Assembly: GCF_014637795.1 (NCBI RefSeq)
Contig: NZ_BMFD01000002.1
Coordinates: forward strand, 254,819-318,818
Direction: 5' to 3'
Length of the DNA: 64,000 bases
Origin: Belliella aquatica
GTDB lineage: Bacteria > Bacteroidota > Bacteroidia > Cytophagales > Cyclobacteriaceae
Part shown: piece by piece, positions 18,105 through 26,841 of the stretch
How the letters are laid out: the number at the start of each line of letters is the position of its first letter
Numbering within the stretch: the first letter of the stretch is position 1
Translations under genes and position numbers: made by a program
Notes under the pieces: model-generated
What the model saw: only the letters and a program-made list of their open reading frames with translations
Database searches by the model: none
Told to the model about the DNA's origin: nothing

Positions 18105-18974
18105 ATGCAAAAAATTAGAATTACGGGTGTACCAGAGCATTTCAATTATCCTTGGTTGCAGGTGATTGCACAGCAGCCATTTTTAGACGAGGGCATTGAG
18201 TTAGTTTGGCAAGAAGAATCAAAAGGTTCCGGTGCGATGAACAAAGCCCTTAGAGAAGGAAGTACAGACCTTGCATTGGTATTGACTGAGAGCTTTATCA
18301 AGGATAGAACTGAAGGAAATCCAAGTAGAATTATTGGACTTCATATTTCCTCTCCTTTGAATTGGGGTATCCATCTGTCTGCCAAGTCAAAAGAAAATGC
18401 GCTGTCAGAACTCAATGAAGCCCCATTTCTGATCAGCCGCTATGGTTCTGGCTCTCACTTGATGGCATTTTTACTTGCGAAGCAAGAAGGTTGGAATACG
18501 AATAAATTGCAGTTTGAGGTCATTGACAACTTGGAGGGAGCCAAGAAAGCGTTTGAAAACAAAGAAGCTAAAATGTTCCTTTGGGAAAAGTACACCACCA
18601 AACCACTTGTGGATGCAGGTCAGTTTAAGCGTGTCGGAGAAATTCCCACCCCTTGGCCATGTTTTGTGATAGTGGCTACGGAGCAAATCTTAGAGACCCA
18701 TGCAGAAGTACTCGTCCGATTACGAGATATGGTCTATGCCTTTGCTGATAAGATGACTCAGGACAAGGATTTTCCATCCACAATTTCCAAAACTTATGGA
18801 ATCCAGCAAGAAGATGTAAAAGCTTGGTTAAAACAAACCAAATGGTCGACAGATAATAAGATTGAAAAATCCACTTTGGAGGATACGATGGATGTTTTAT
18901 TGAATTTGGGATTGGCTGAAAAAAAAATTAAAGTAATAAAACTAGTCGATTTAAAATTTATAGACTTAAGCTAA
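18105..18974 (+). CDS. Substrate-binding-protein-like cytoplasmic protein
   Basis: 289 residues from the ATG at 18105 (MQKIRITGVPEHFNYPWLQV); a TTG at 18099 would add two residues. The fold resembles type 2 periplasmic binding proteins of the nitrate/sulfonate/THI5 group: LREGSTDLALVLTESFI (about 48), FLISRYGSGSHLMAFLLAKQ (about 108) and FEVIDNLEGAKKAFENKEAK. There is no signal peptide or lipobox, and no ABC transporter gene is adjacent, so it is unlikely to be a conventional uptake protein. A -7-like TAATTTTG (18094-18101) lies almost on the start codon. Function unknown. Confidence 0.7.
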   Translation: MQKIRITGVPEHFNYPWLQVIAQQPFLDEGIELVWQEESKGSGAMNKALREGSTDLALVLTESFIKDRTEGNPSRIIGLHISSPLNWGIHLSAKSKENALSELNEAPFLISRYGSGSHLMAFLLAKQEGWNTNKLQFEVIDNLEGAKKAFENKEAKMFLWEKYTTKPLVDAGQFKRVGEIPTPWPCFVIVATEQILETHAEVLVRLRDMVYAFADKMTQDKDFPSTISKTYGIQQEDVKAWLKQTKWSTDNKIEKSTLEDTMDVLLNLGLAEKKIKVIKLVDLKFIDLS

Positions 18975-19041
18975 TTATCAATAATTTTACTTTCTTCTCT
19001 AATTTGATAAAAGTTATCCTATTAAGATGGAAATTTTATTT

Positions 19042-20058
19042 TTATTGGTTCAAACTTTTAATGAAAGGCTTAATAAAAAACTTATAATAATCTTCTTCAA
19101 TTGTATAACCAATAAAATGACCTTGATTATCAAAACTCACGGGATACTTTGTTGAAATCTCAAAATAATTCTTTTTGTTTCTCTCAATATTTTGGACTAA
19201 AAAAGGATTTTCAATATCATCTGAAACAAGCTGACTTGTAATGTAATTTTTATCCTTATTTACATAAATTTGGATGTGCTTATCTGATTTATATTCAGCT
19301 CTTTCAGATTTCGATAATTTGGCATATTCAAATCCGCTTCCTGTAAACTCCTTTGGTTTTATATATTTCCTATTTTCACTTATTTCAAATTCCTCAATTC
19401 TATAATTTTGATTATTTAAGTCTATAATACCTATTTCATTTGAATATGGCATCAAAACATATAATTCATTGTTTCCAACAAAAAACGCTAATTCATTTAC
19501 ATTATCATTTACCCTTCCTTTGTGAATTTCTGAAAAATTGTCAGAACCAATAACCCCTTTTATCACTGTAAACTCCTTTACATTATTCTCCATCAAAGAA
19601 TAACAGCTAAAGTAGCATGTCCCATTTTTATCGACTTCAATAGTTTTACATTTATTTTTTTCTGGAAAAACATGTCTCATACTAATTTTTTCAATTTCTT
19701 CGCCCAAATAGCTATACTTAACAAACTGTCCAATATCTTTTATTAAATAAAAATAATCTTGAAAAAGAAAAATCTCTTCAGGAATTCCACCAATGATTGT
19801 TCTGGAATTAGGCTTGATTAACTGTTTTTCCCAAATTTTTCCATTTTCATTTATGATATACAAACTTTGCCCTTCTAAGCTAAATTGATTTAATGCTACA
19901 AATTTTCCATTAAGGAATTTGACCTTTGAAAATTTTCCAGAAATATCTTTAATTGTTACTTTAATCGTTTGATTTAAATTTTGGTAATTTTGTTTTTCGC
20001 TAGAATAGCAAGAAAATAAAACTAATAACAGACAAATAAATATATTAATTTTCTTCAT
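19042..20058 (-). CDS. Lipoprotein, probable beta-propeller (6-bladed type)
   Basis: 338 residues with lipobox LFSC (Cys17). The rest is beta-rich with recurring short blocks such as GKFVALNQFSLEGQSLYIIN, EEIFLFQDYFYLIKDIGQFV and NNELYVLMPYSNEIGIIDLN, which fit blades of the six-bladed propeller lipoproteins common in Bacteroidota. Base composition is lower in GC than neighbouring genes. It overlaps the preceding thioredoxin-like gene by 14 bases and is the last gene of a three- or four-gene leftward operon. No catalytic motif is visible. Confidence 0.6.
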   Translation of the reverse strand: MKKINIFICLLLVLFSCYSSEKQNYQNLNQTIKVTIKDISGKFSKVKFLNGKFVALNQFSLEGQSLYIINENGKIWEKQLIKPNSRTIIGGIPEEIFLFQDYFYLIKDIGQFVKYSYLGEEIEKISMRHVFPEKNKCKTIEVDKNGTCYFSCYSLMENNVKEFTVIKGVIGSDNFSEIHKGRVNDNVNELAFFVGNNELYVLMPYSNEIGIIDLNNQNYRIEEFEISENRKYIKPKEFTGSGFEYAKLSKSERAEYKSDKHIQIYVNKDKNYITSQLVSDDIENPFLVQNIERNKKNYFEISTKYPVSFDNQGHFIGYTIEEDYYKFFIKPFIKSLNQ

Positions 20059-20467
20059 GATTTAAATTTTTTTTCAATTTTGCAATATGGTTAATTGGAA
20101 TTGAGTCATAGTGTCCTTCGTTTAGCTTATATAAGACGGGGAGACTTTGAAACAGCTTAAGTTCCCAAGCTAAATAAGTACTATCTATGATAAAAAAATC
20201 TATTTCTTCAATAAAATTAACTGATTTAACTTTCGATCGAGAAATAACAACAGTGGTAACATCAGAATTTTCAAAAACTTTAGATAAATTCTGAAACTCG
20301 GAATAGCAAACAGGGCATTCATCTAAGCCTATAAAAAATATGGCTTTCCCATGATTGATTTTATTAATTTTTATAAATTCATTTAACCTAGAATCCAAAT
20401 TCTTTGCATTTGGCTTGCATGATATAAGCAAAAGAAAAATCAACGATGTATTTAAAATATTATTCAT
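20045..20467 (-). CDS. Thioredoxin-fold lipoprotein with CPVC motif
   Basis: 140 residues with lipobox LISC (Cys17). A single redox-type motif, AIFFIGLDECPVCYSEFQNL (about 43-62), contains CxxC in the position expected for a thioredoxin/TlpA-like fold. The following FENSDVTTVVISRSKVKSVN and YLAWELKLFQSLPVLYKLNE fit the next strands, with a cis-proline-like SLPVLY. It overlaps the upstream gene by four bases (ATGA). It may reduce or shuffle disulfides of exported Cys-rich partners, which would include the peptide at 21656-21844; that link is inference. Confidence 0.65.
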   Translation of the reverse strand: MNNILNTSLIFLLLISCKPNAKNLDSRLNEFIKINKINHGKAIFFIGLDECPVCYSEFQNLSKVFENSDVTTVVISRSKVKSVNFIEEIDFFIIDSTYLAWELKLFQSLPVLYKLNEGHYDSIPINHIAKLKKNLNHEEN

Positions 20468-21603
20468 TGAACTTGATATAATTCATATGAAATTTTATTT
20501 TCTTTGAGTTCTGGGTTTAAACCATTTGATAATGGAAGATATAACCCTTTTTCCCCAACAAAGCTTTGTGTAGGTTTATATTTTTTTGCTGGAAAGAATT
20601 TTTCAACAATGATTTTGAAATTTTCATCTAGCACCACAATTACAAATGGAAAGAAATCAAATCTATGTATTCCTGGAATCTCTTCAACTTTATCTTTGGG
20701 TTTAGCGAAATAAATTCTGTAATAACAGTTCCTAAATCTGTCATATTTAATACTATAATATAAGTTGGATCCCATCGTCTCGTTGGGAAATGAAAATTCA
20801 GCATAATCCAATTTCGATGGTCTCAACTTACTTTTGACATAATAACTTTTCTTTATTTTGTAATCAAAATCATATACAAACACGGAGTCTAGTAAATCCC
20901 ATGAATACACCCAGTTATCTTCATGTCCCATAATTCGAGAAACAGAAGTACTCGGACTATTCCATGTTTTATCCCAAAATATAGGTGGAAAGCCAGAGTA
21001 CTTTTCAAAAGAAATATCTAGGCTATCTATTCCAAATTTGCCTGCATGAAGTACATCTTTATTAAAATTATCTGGATTTTTATTGTCCATTAGCTGGTAA
21101 CTTAAAAAATAAAGATTTTTATTTTTATAATAAGTTGGGTTTTTTGGAATTGAAACATGGTTTATAAGATCTTTTGCTGATTGCTCCTTTACCCCCGGCA
21201 TATAAGAATTCTTAACCTCCCCTAGAGAATTAATTAATAAAGTCCCTCTAAATGTCCCTCTTCTATATAAAAAAATTGAATCTGAATTGACAAATGTAAA
21301 GCCTTGAACATATCCCAATCCAAAAGGTCCATCAATTGGAATTGGAATAGTTTCCTTTTTATTTCCTGATTCCAAATCGTAAAAATCTAAAGAATTATTT
21401 ACTTGATTGATTACAACTAAACACTCTCTTTCATTCCAATTTACAACATCATAATAATAAAAATTGTAATCAGTTTTATCATCAAGATTAATTTCAAAAC
21501 TATCTTTTAAAGTGAACTCTTGATCATAGTCAAGTTTTTCCTCAATGTTTTTACAGGAAATAGTAAATATTAGAATTACAAAAAAACCTCTTAAAAATTT
21601 CAT
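20464..21603 (-). CDS. Lipoprotein, DUF4221/propeller-like
   Basis: 379 residues from the ATG at 21603 (MKFLRGFFVILIFTISCKN), giving a lipobox TISC; the longer frame from 21630 lacks a sensible signal. The beta-rich body includes CLVVINQVNNSLDFYDLESG and GLGYVQGFTFVNSDSIFLYR, resembling DUF4221 or six-bladed-propeller proteins of Bacteroidota. It is 52 bases downstream of a small Cys-peptide gene and is followed by the CPVC protein with a four-base overlap. The family call is from memory of such sequences and is tentative; function is unknown. Confidence 0.6.
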   Translation of the reverse strand: MKFLRGFFVILIFTISCKNIEEKLDYDQEFTLKDSFEINLDDKTDYNFYYYDVVNWNERECLVVINQVNNSLDFYDLESGNKKETIPIPIDGPFGLGYVQGFTFVNSDSIFLYRRGTFRGTLLINSLGEVKNSYMPGVKEQSAKDLINHVSIPKNPTYYKNKNLYFLSYQLMDNKNPDNFNKDVLHAGKFGIDSLDISFEKYSGFPPIFWDKTWNSPSTSVSRIMGHEDNWVYSWDLLDSVFVYDFDYKIKKSYYVKSKLRPSKLDYAEFSFPNETMGSNLYYSIKYDRFRNCYYRIYFAKPKDKVEEIPGIHRFDFFPFVIVVLDENFKIIVEKFFPAKKYKPTQSFVGEKGLYLPLSNGLNPELKENKISYELYQVQ

Positions 21604-21655
21604 TTTAATAAAATTAAATGCGAACGACAATATTAAATATTGTCGCTAAATTAAA

Positions 21656-21844
21656 TTATACTGCAATAACACAAGTGTCACTACAATCTTTACAAGATCC
21701 ATCACCTTGATCTTCTGAGTACACTATAATATACCCATCATCATCAGGATCACCGACTTCCTCATAGCCTGGGCAAGCAGCATTCGCATAAAACCCAAAG
21801 GAAAATAAACTAGCCATCAATACACTAAACATAATTTTTCTCAT
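21656..21844 (-). CDS. Small exported Cys-rich peptide (NVEALA-like)
   Basis: 62 residues: a signal peptide (MRKIMFSVLMASLFSFGFYA, cleavage near ANA) and a 40-residue acidic mature part with four cysteines (ACPG, SCKDC, TCVI) and a DPDDDGY turn. Size, position upstream of propeller-type lipoproteins and the ANAA cleavage region resemble the NVEALA peptides of Bacteroidota, although the exact motif is missing. It is the first gene of the operon running to 19042. A CTTT-repeat box lies about 70 bases upstream of its start. Confidence 0.65.
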   Translation of the reverse strand: MRKIMFSVLMASLFSFGFYANAACPGYEEVGDPDDDGYIIVYSEDQGDGSCKDCSDTCVIAV

Positions 21845-21913
21845 AACATTTTTTGTTTAAATAAATGATTGATTAAAATACTTTAAAAATGTTTCCACTT
21901 ATTAAGTCGTTTA

Positions 21914-21960
21914 CAAGAAAGAAAGAAAGATAGATAGAAAGAAAGAAAGAAAGAAGCAAG
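21914..21960 (-). promoter_or_regulatory. CTTT-repeat box upstream of Cys-rich peptide operon
   Basis: The plus strand shows GAAA units interrupted by two GATA units, framed by caag and agcaag. On the minus strand it is a CTTT tract about 70 bases before the ATG at 21844. Flanks and spacing match 1045-1070, but the tract is longer here. Confidence 0.4.
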
Positions 21961-22074
21961 TTTTTAGTTCATAAATTTCTATTTAGCTTAAAAAATTGAT
22001 ATCTAATCTGTTGACTATTTTTTCAGAGAGAATTTATAAAATCAGTTGATCATTTTCGAAAAAAAATTAGCTTT

Positions 22075-22281
22075 ATGTATTTAACTTTAGATTATTCTGA
22101 TGATAAACTTTATGCTTACTTGAGAGAGGAAACATATCAAAGGGGTTTGAATTTTAAAGAGGCTAGTGATGATATAAGCTTTACACTCCATTACTCAGAC
22201 GAAGATCGTCAAACCATTGCAAAGACTTACAATATCAAAAGGACAGATATCGAAGATGGGGTGTTTTTGATAAAACTTTAA
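22075..22281 (+). CDS. Small acidic hypothetical protein
   Basis: 68 residues beginning MYLTLDYSDDKLYAYLREET. There is no signal peptide, membrane span or cysteine; the composition is acidic and the predicted structure mixed. A TTG (22046-22048) and TAGCTTTA (22068-22075) with 19-base spacing resemble a promoter but overlap the start codon. A terminator follows immediately, which supports a real gene. Function not recognised. Confidence 0.45.
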   Translation: MYLTLDYSDDKLYAYLREETYQRGLNFKEASDDISFTLHYSDEDRQTIAKTYNIKRTDIEDGVFLIKL

Positions 22282-22322
22282 AAATAAAGAGGCTGATTCA
22301 AGTTGAATCAACCTCTTTATTT
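22282..22322. terminator. Bidirectional terminator between the small gene and the subtilase gene
   Basis: Long symmetric hairpin (AAATAAAGAGG, one wobble, TGATTCAA / TTGAATCA, CCTCTTTATTT), serving both convergent genes. Confidence 0.85.
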
Positions 22323-22340
22323 AATTCCTTTCCAATCTTT

Positions 22341-23579
22341 TTATTTTCTTCTGAATGCAATCGGATCAGCTTTTTCCCTATAATTCAACACATAACCATC
22401 TGAATCAATATCTCCTAAAACTCTTAATCCTGAAACATGCGGTGCCGCCATTGATGTGCCTGTTTCTCCTCGATACCCTCCACCTTTCCAAGTGGATACC
22501 ACTCCAATTCCAGGCGCTGCAAATTTGATAGGTTCTCCATAGTGAGAAAACCACGCGCGTCTATCTCTCGAATCTATCGCTGATACAGTGATTGTATATT
22601 TACCTTGTATTCTCGCTGGGCTAAATTCTGTAGCAGGCAAATTTGAGTTTCCAGAAGCAATAACCATCCAAATTCTTCTTTTTTCAGAAACATTGAGAAC
22701 GGCATCATCTAAAACACGGCTGTTATCAAAACCTCCAAAGCTTAAATTCGCAACATCACCTGGGATACCTCTTACTCCAATATGTTCTATGCCTGCTACC
22801 ATTCCAGAGTAGCTGTAAGCTGCCCAAGGCCCAAAAAATATCTTAACAGGTACTACTGGCACACCTGCTGCTACTCCTACTACACCAAAGTGATTATCTA
22901 AGGCTCCGACTGTTCCAGCTACATGAGTACCATGACCATGTTCATCATCCATGTTCCAGTCCTTTTTCTTTGGATTATAGGCATCAAAACCTTTTTGCGT
23001 ATTTACATTCAAGTCGGGGTGATCTAAATCAATTCCAGTATCCACGATAAAAACACTATGTCTTCCTTGATAATCGAAAGGGCCACCCACTCTTGTTATA
23101 CCCCAAGGAACTGTTTGTGTACTTGTTATTGGTTCTTCTGGCTGATTTTTAGGATTATCATTTGGTCTGCCTAGCATGCCCATTCTGTCTTGCTCCACAT
23201 ATTTCACACGTGGATCTAACTTAATTTCTTCAATTTTTTCTTTGGATATTCTTGCTGTAAATCCAGTCAAGGCCATCGTGAAAGTCTTATCCAAATCATC
23301 TGAACTGATTTTATAACTTCTCAAAAAGTCTGAAGCTTCTTTTCGCATGGCTGCCTGAGAACCTTCATAATTATTTTCATCAATCCTAAAACTAAGTTGA
23401 TTTTCATTAAAAACTACAAAATATTGCCCATCTATGGGTTCTGTTTTGTAATTGGGAAAAGTTAATACTTCAGATTCCTCATTAATTAAAGAATCTCTTT
23501 CCAAATCCTCAGCACAAGACATGATAAGTCCAAGTGCAAGAAACAAATACCCAACCTTTAAACTTCTGTAATTTCTCAT
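22341..23579 (-). CDS. Subtilisin-like S8 serine protease lipoprotein
   Basis: 412 residues. Lipobox IMSC (Cys22), then an I9-type propeptide (about 50-135, ending VEQDR) and the S8 domain. The catalytic triad is visible: Asp180 (FIVDTGIDLDHPDL), His216 (GHGTHVAGTVG) and Ser376 (GTSMAAPHVSGL). The oxyanion Asn is near 311 (VIASGNSNLPA). The domain ends early after the Ser motif, with a short basic tail (EKADPIAFRRK). It probably acts at the cell surface or in the periplasm; the propeptide implies self-activation. Confidence 0.92.
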   Translation of the reverse strand: MRNYRSLKVGYLFLALGLIMSCAEDLERDSLINEESEVLTFPNYKTEPIDGQYFVVFNENQLSFRIDENNYEGSQAAMRKEASDFLRSYKISSDDLDKTFTMALTGFTARISKEKIEEIKLDPRVKYVEQDRMGMLGRPNDNPKNQPEEPITSTQTVPWGITRVGGPFDYQGRHSVFIVDTGIDLDHPDLNVNTQKGFDAYNPKKKDWNMDDEHGHGTHVAGTVGALDNHFGVVGVAAGVPVVPVKIFFGPWAAYSYSGMVAGIEHIGVRGIPGDVANLSFGGFDNSRVLDDAVLNVSEKRRIWMVIASGNSNLPATEFSPARIQGKYTITVSAIDSRDRRAWFSHYGEPIKFAAPGIGVVSTWKGGGYRGETGTSMAAPHVSGLRVLGDIDSDGYVLNYREKADPIAFRRK

Positions 23580-23677
23580 TTTATTAAAGTCTTAAAACTC
23601 AAATATACAAACAAAAATGTATTTCATAACAAGTTTATTGTTTTCAATTTTCACTTAAGTCAAAAGTTATCTTATAA

Positions 23678-23710
23678 AACAAAACCTGCCTGAAGTAAAC
23701 TCAGACAGGT
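23678..23710 (-). terminator. Terminator after surE
   Basis: On the minus strand ACCTGTCTGA-loop-TCAGGCAGGT (one wobble pair) is followed by TTTTGTTTTAT. Confidence 0.75.
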
Positions 23711-23741
23711 CAAATTGGTTTGGATTCAACTTTATAGAAGA

Positions 23742-24524
23742 CTATAATTCATCCCAATTCCAATCCTCATTCATTTGATTAATCGCATGATGTGCTGTGA
23801 GATCATACTGACATGGGACTATCGATACATAATTATTTGCAATAGCCCATTCATCGTTATCCTCACCTTTGTCAAAATTCACGAAGTTGCCCGCCATCCA
23901 GAAGTATTTTCTTCCATTCGGATCGAATCTTTCTGAAAATTCTTCCTGCCACTTCGCATGTGCTTGTCGGCAGATTTTGATGCCTTTAATCGCTTCATTT
24001 CTCTTAGGTGGGAAATTCACGTTTAAAGCTACACCTTTTGCAATACCATTATCTAATACTTGTTTTGCGATTTTATAGACATACTCTTCTACGTGACTGA
24101 AATCAGCTTTGGAGGAATAATCGCACAAACTGAAGCCAATCGATGGGTAGCCTTCTAAAGCACCTTCAATAGCCGCTGACATCGTACCAGAATATAAAAC
24201 AGAAATAGATGTATTGCTCCCATGATTGATTCCACTTACGACCAAGTCAACTTTTCTATCTTTCAGTACATAATGCTTTGCAAGTTTGACGCAATCTGCA
24301 GGAGTACCACTCGATTTGTATGCTTGTATATCATCGAAAATATCCTCCTCTGACAATCTAAGCGTTTCACCAATGGTAATCGCATGTCCCATTCCTGACT
24401 GTGGACTATCAGGAGCTACGACAACTACTTCTCCCAATTTCTTCATCACATTGACTAGGACTCTAATTCCTTTTGAGGTAATACCATCATCATTTGAAAC
24501 TAGAATCAAGGGTCTTTTAGACAT
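23742..24524 (-). CDS. surE: 5'/3'-nucleotidase SurE
   Basis: 260 residues. The N-terminal metal-binding motif LILVSNDDGITSKGIRVLVN (5-24), VVAPDSPQSGMGHAIT (about 35) and VDLVVSGINHGSNTSISVLY SGT block (about 93-115) are the SurE signature. It dephosphorylates nucleoside monophosphates in the cytoplasm and is associated with stationary-phase survival. Its start is 7 bases after the stop of the upstream exported-protein gene, so the two form an operon ending at the terminator at 23678-23710. Confidence 0.95.
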   Translation of the reverse strand: MSKRPLILVSNDDGITSKGIRVLVNVMKKLGEVVVVAPDSPQSGMGHAITIGETLRLSEEDIFDDIQAYKSSGTPADCVKLAKHYVLKDRKVDLVVSGINHGSNTSISVLYSGTMSAAIEGALEGYPSIGFSLCDYSSKADFSHVEEYVYKIAKQVLDNGIAKGVALNVNFPPKRNEAIKGIKICRQAHAKWQEEFSERFDPNGRKYFWMAGNFVNFDKGEDNDEWAIANNYVSIVPCQYDLTAHHAINQMNEDWNWDEL

Positions 24525-24530
24525 AAAATT

Positions 24531-25163
24531 TTATTTTATTTGATTGTAATATGCTGTAATTCTTAATAGGTCTCCTCTTTTATCGTGAGAAAGTCTGTTT
24601 TTTCTCATAAAGAGTTTTACCTCATCTTCTCGATCATCGAAAAAGACCATCAAATCTCTTTTTTTCTGAGAGTATTTTTGAATCTCTCCATCTTTGAAAA
24701 AATAATAATTGAATGCCAATCTGAAACCCATCCCCATTGGTGCACCCCACATAGGATTCATCATCATCGAACCATACATTCCCATTCCTCTGTTGTCATT
24801 TGCTATATATTCTCTACAGAGCAATGCCACGTCGTTACCTTGTGTAAGGACTTCAAAGAATACTGGCGTTTGATAATCAGTGGCTAAAGCATATGGTAGT
24901 GAATAGAATATTCTTACTCCGCCATATACTTCATCAAAAATCTCAAATTGCGATACATTTGAAGCTCCAAAGGTTTCAACACCTTCTCTTTGTAACTGAA
25001 CAATGTTATTTTCTAAATCATACAATACCAAACCAGTATATACTTGCCCTTCCACTGTAACAACCTTTCCCTTATGCCAGATTTGCGAAGGGAATTTGTT
25101 TTGTGCAAATCCAGAAAGGATGATACCTGCGGTGAAAAATAGAAGTAAGAAGATCTTTTTCAT
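24531..25163 (-). CDS. Exported hypothetical protein, upstream of surE
   Basis: 210 residues with a signal peptide (MKKIFLLLFFTAGIILSGFA, cleavage before QNKF). The mature part is beta-rich (GKVVTVEGQVYTGLVLYDLE), then a Met/Gly-rich stretch (MGMYGSMMMNPMWGAPMGMG, about 125-145) and a charged C-terminal part (LMVFFDDREDEVKLFMRKNR). I recognise no domain. Co-transcription with surE is likely from the 6-base gap, but it does not reveal function. Confidence 0.75.
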   Translation of the reverse strand: MKKIFLLLFFTAGIILSGFAQNKFPSQIWHKGKVVTVEGQVYTGLVLYDLENNIVQLQREGVETFGASNVSQFEIFDEVYGGVRIFYSLPYALATDYQTPVFFEVLTQGNDVALLCREYIANDNRGMGMYGSMMMNPMWGAPMGMGFRLAFNYYFFKDGEIQKYSQKKRDLMVFFDDREDEVKLFMRKNRLSHDKRGDLLRITAYYNQIK

Positions 25164-25239
25164 TTGTTAAATTTTTTGATGAAGTAACATCTTAATAACG
25201 AATAAAAACGAAAATTGGTTGATCCCATGGAGCTGAATA

Positions 25240-25530
25240 AGAAAATTGTGGATTAGGGATTAGTGGAATAGTTGATTAGAGATTAGGGATTGGTTGAGTA
25301 GTGGAATAGTAGATTAGTTGATTAGGGATTAGTGGAATGGTAGATTAGTGGGATAGAGATTAGGGATTAGTTGAGTAGTTCATTAGTGCGTTAAGCGCTA
25401 ACTTATGCGATACCATAAAAACCAACTATTTACTTAATCACCTAATCAACCAATTAAACTCATAACTAGATTCACTATTTTACCTAATCAACTAACAACC
25501 AATTCAACTACTCACTCAATTAACTCTTTC
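25240..25530. repeat. Degenerate GATTAG-type simple repeat with inverted second half
   Basis: 25240-25390 is built of variable 5-8-base units such as gattag, ggattag and tggaatag. From about 25430 the complementary vocabulary (cctaatca, aactaac, caaccaatt) takes over, so the two halves could pair loosely. Similar text without the inverted half occurs at 36756-36905. No gene is seen in this gap. Confidence 0.6.
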
Positions 25531-25536
25531 AGAAAC

Positions 25537-26754
25537 TTACTTCTTCAGGATCGAATGCCCCATTTGATCGCGTTTTGTCTCCAAATACTTCTGATTATGC
25601 GGGTTAGAGCCAATTTCAATAGGCAATTGCTCAACGATCTCTAGTCCATATCCAAGAAGACCAACACGCTTAGTAGGATTATTGGTAATCAATCTGATTT
25701 TGCTAACTCCTAAATCTCGCAATATCTGTGCACCCACGCCATAGTCTCGCGAGTCCATTGGAAAACCTAGGGCAAGGTTGGCCTGAATAGTATCCATTCC
25801 TTGCTCCTGTAGCTTGTAAGCTTTTAATTTATTCACTAAGCCAATTCCTCTCCCCTCTTGATTCATGTAGAGCACCACACCTTTTCCTTCTTTCTCCACC
25901 ATTTCCATGGATTTTTGCAATTGAGGACCACAATCACATCTACAAGACCCAAAAATATCGCCCGTCACGCAGGAAGAATGAACTCTTACCATTACAGGCT
26001 CGTCTTCTTTCCACTCACCTTTGATCAAGGCCATGTGGATTTCTTCCGTGTTTGTCTGCTTATAAGCGATCAGATCAAAATCGCCAAATTTTGTAGGCAT
26101 TTCAACTCCGATTTCTCTTTTAATCAAAGATTCATTTTTCAATCTATACGCGATAAGGTCTTTGATTGAAACCAATTTCAAATCAAATCTTTTGGCAACT
26201 TCAAACAAATCAGGAAGTCTGGCCATGGTGCCGTCTTCATTCATGATTTCGACCAAAACCCCAGCAGGTTGTAGGCCTGCCAATCTTGAAAAATCAATCG
26301 CTGCTTCTGTGTGACCTGCTCTTCGTAGTACGCCACCTCTTTTGGCTTTTAGCGGAAAAATATGTCCTGGCTTGCCCAACTCATCTGGGTGGATGGAGTC
26401 ATCTACCAAAGCTTGAATAGTTTTTGATCGGTCACTGGCAGAAATACCTGTAGTACATCCATGACCGACTAAGTCTACAGATACTGTAAACGGTGTTTCA
26501 AAAGCAGCTGTATTGCTTCCAACCATCAGCTGTAGCCCAAGTTGATCGCATCTATCTTCGATTAATGGCGCACAAATCAATCCACGACCATGTGTAGCCA
26601 TAAAATTGATAATCTCAGGAGTTACTTTTTCAGCAGCACAAACGAAGTCCCCTTCATTCTCTCTATCCTCATCATCAACGACAATGATTACTTCTCCATT
26701 TTTTATTGCTTCTATGGCTTCCTCAATGGAATGCAGTTGATTTTCTTGCGACAT
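25537..26754 (-). CDS. ribBA: Bifunctional 3,4-DHBP synthase / GTP cyclohydrolase II
   Basis: 405 residues. The RibB half (1-205) has [20 protein letters not shown] (23-42), [14 protein letters not shown] (about 52) and [20 protein letters not shown] (about 133). The RibA half (206-405) has the zinc-site cysteines in [20 protein letters not shown] (about 260-279) and [17 protein letters not shown] (about 297). It makes the two precursors of riboflavin: dihydroxybutanone phosphate from ribulose 5-phosphate, and the diaminopyrimidine from GTP. Single-gene unit in this window. Confidence 0.96.
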   Translation of the reverse strand: MSQENQLHSIEEAIEAIKNGEVIIVVDDEDRENEGDFVCAAEKVTPEIINFMATHGRGLICAPLIEDRCDQLGLQLMVGSNTAAFETPFTVSVDLVGHGCTTGISASDRSKTIQALVDDSIHPDELGKPGHIFPLKAKRGGVLRRAGHTEAAIDFSRLAGLQPAGVLVEIMNEDGTMARLPDLFEVAKRFDLKLVSIKDLIAYRLKNESLIKREIGVEMPTKFGDFDLIAYKQTNTEEIHMALIKGEWKEDEPVMVRVHSSCVTGDIFGSCRCDCGPQLQKSMEMVEKEGKGVVLYMNQEGRGIGLVNKLKAYKLQEQGMDTIQANLALGFPMDSRDYGVGAQILRDLGVSKIRLITNNPTKRVGLLGYGLEIVEQLPIEIGSNPHNQKYLETKRDQMGHSILKK

Positions 26755-26841
26755 AATATTATTTTGAATGCTATTAATTAGGGTTTGTAAAATTACAAGT
26801 TTTATGGGATTAAAACCGACTCAAACCAATTAATGTTTGGT

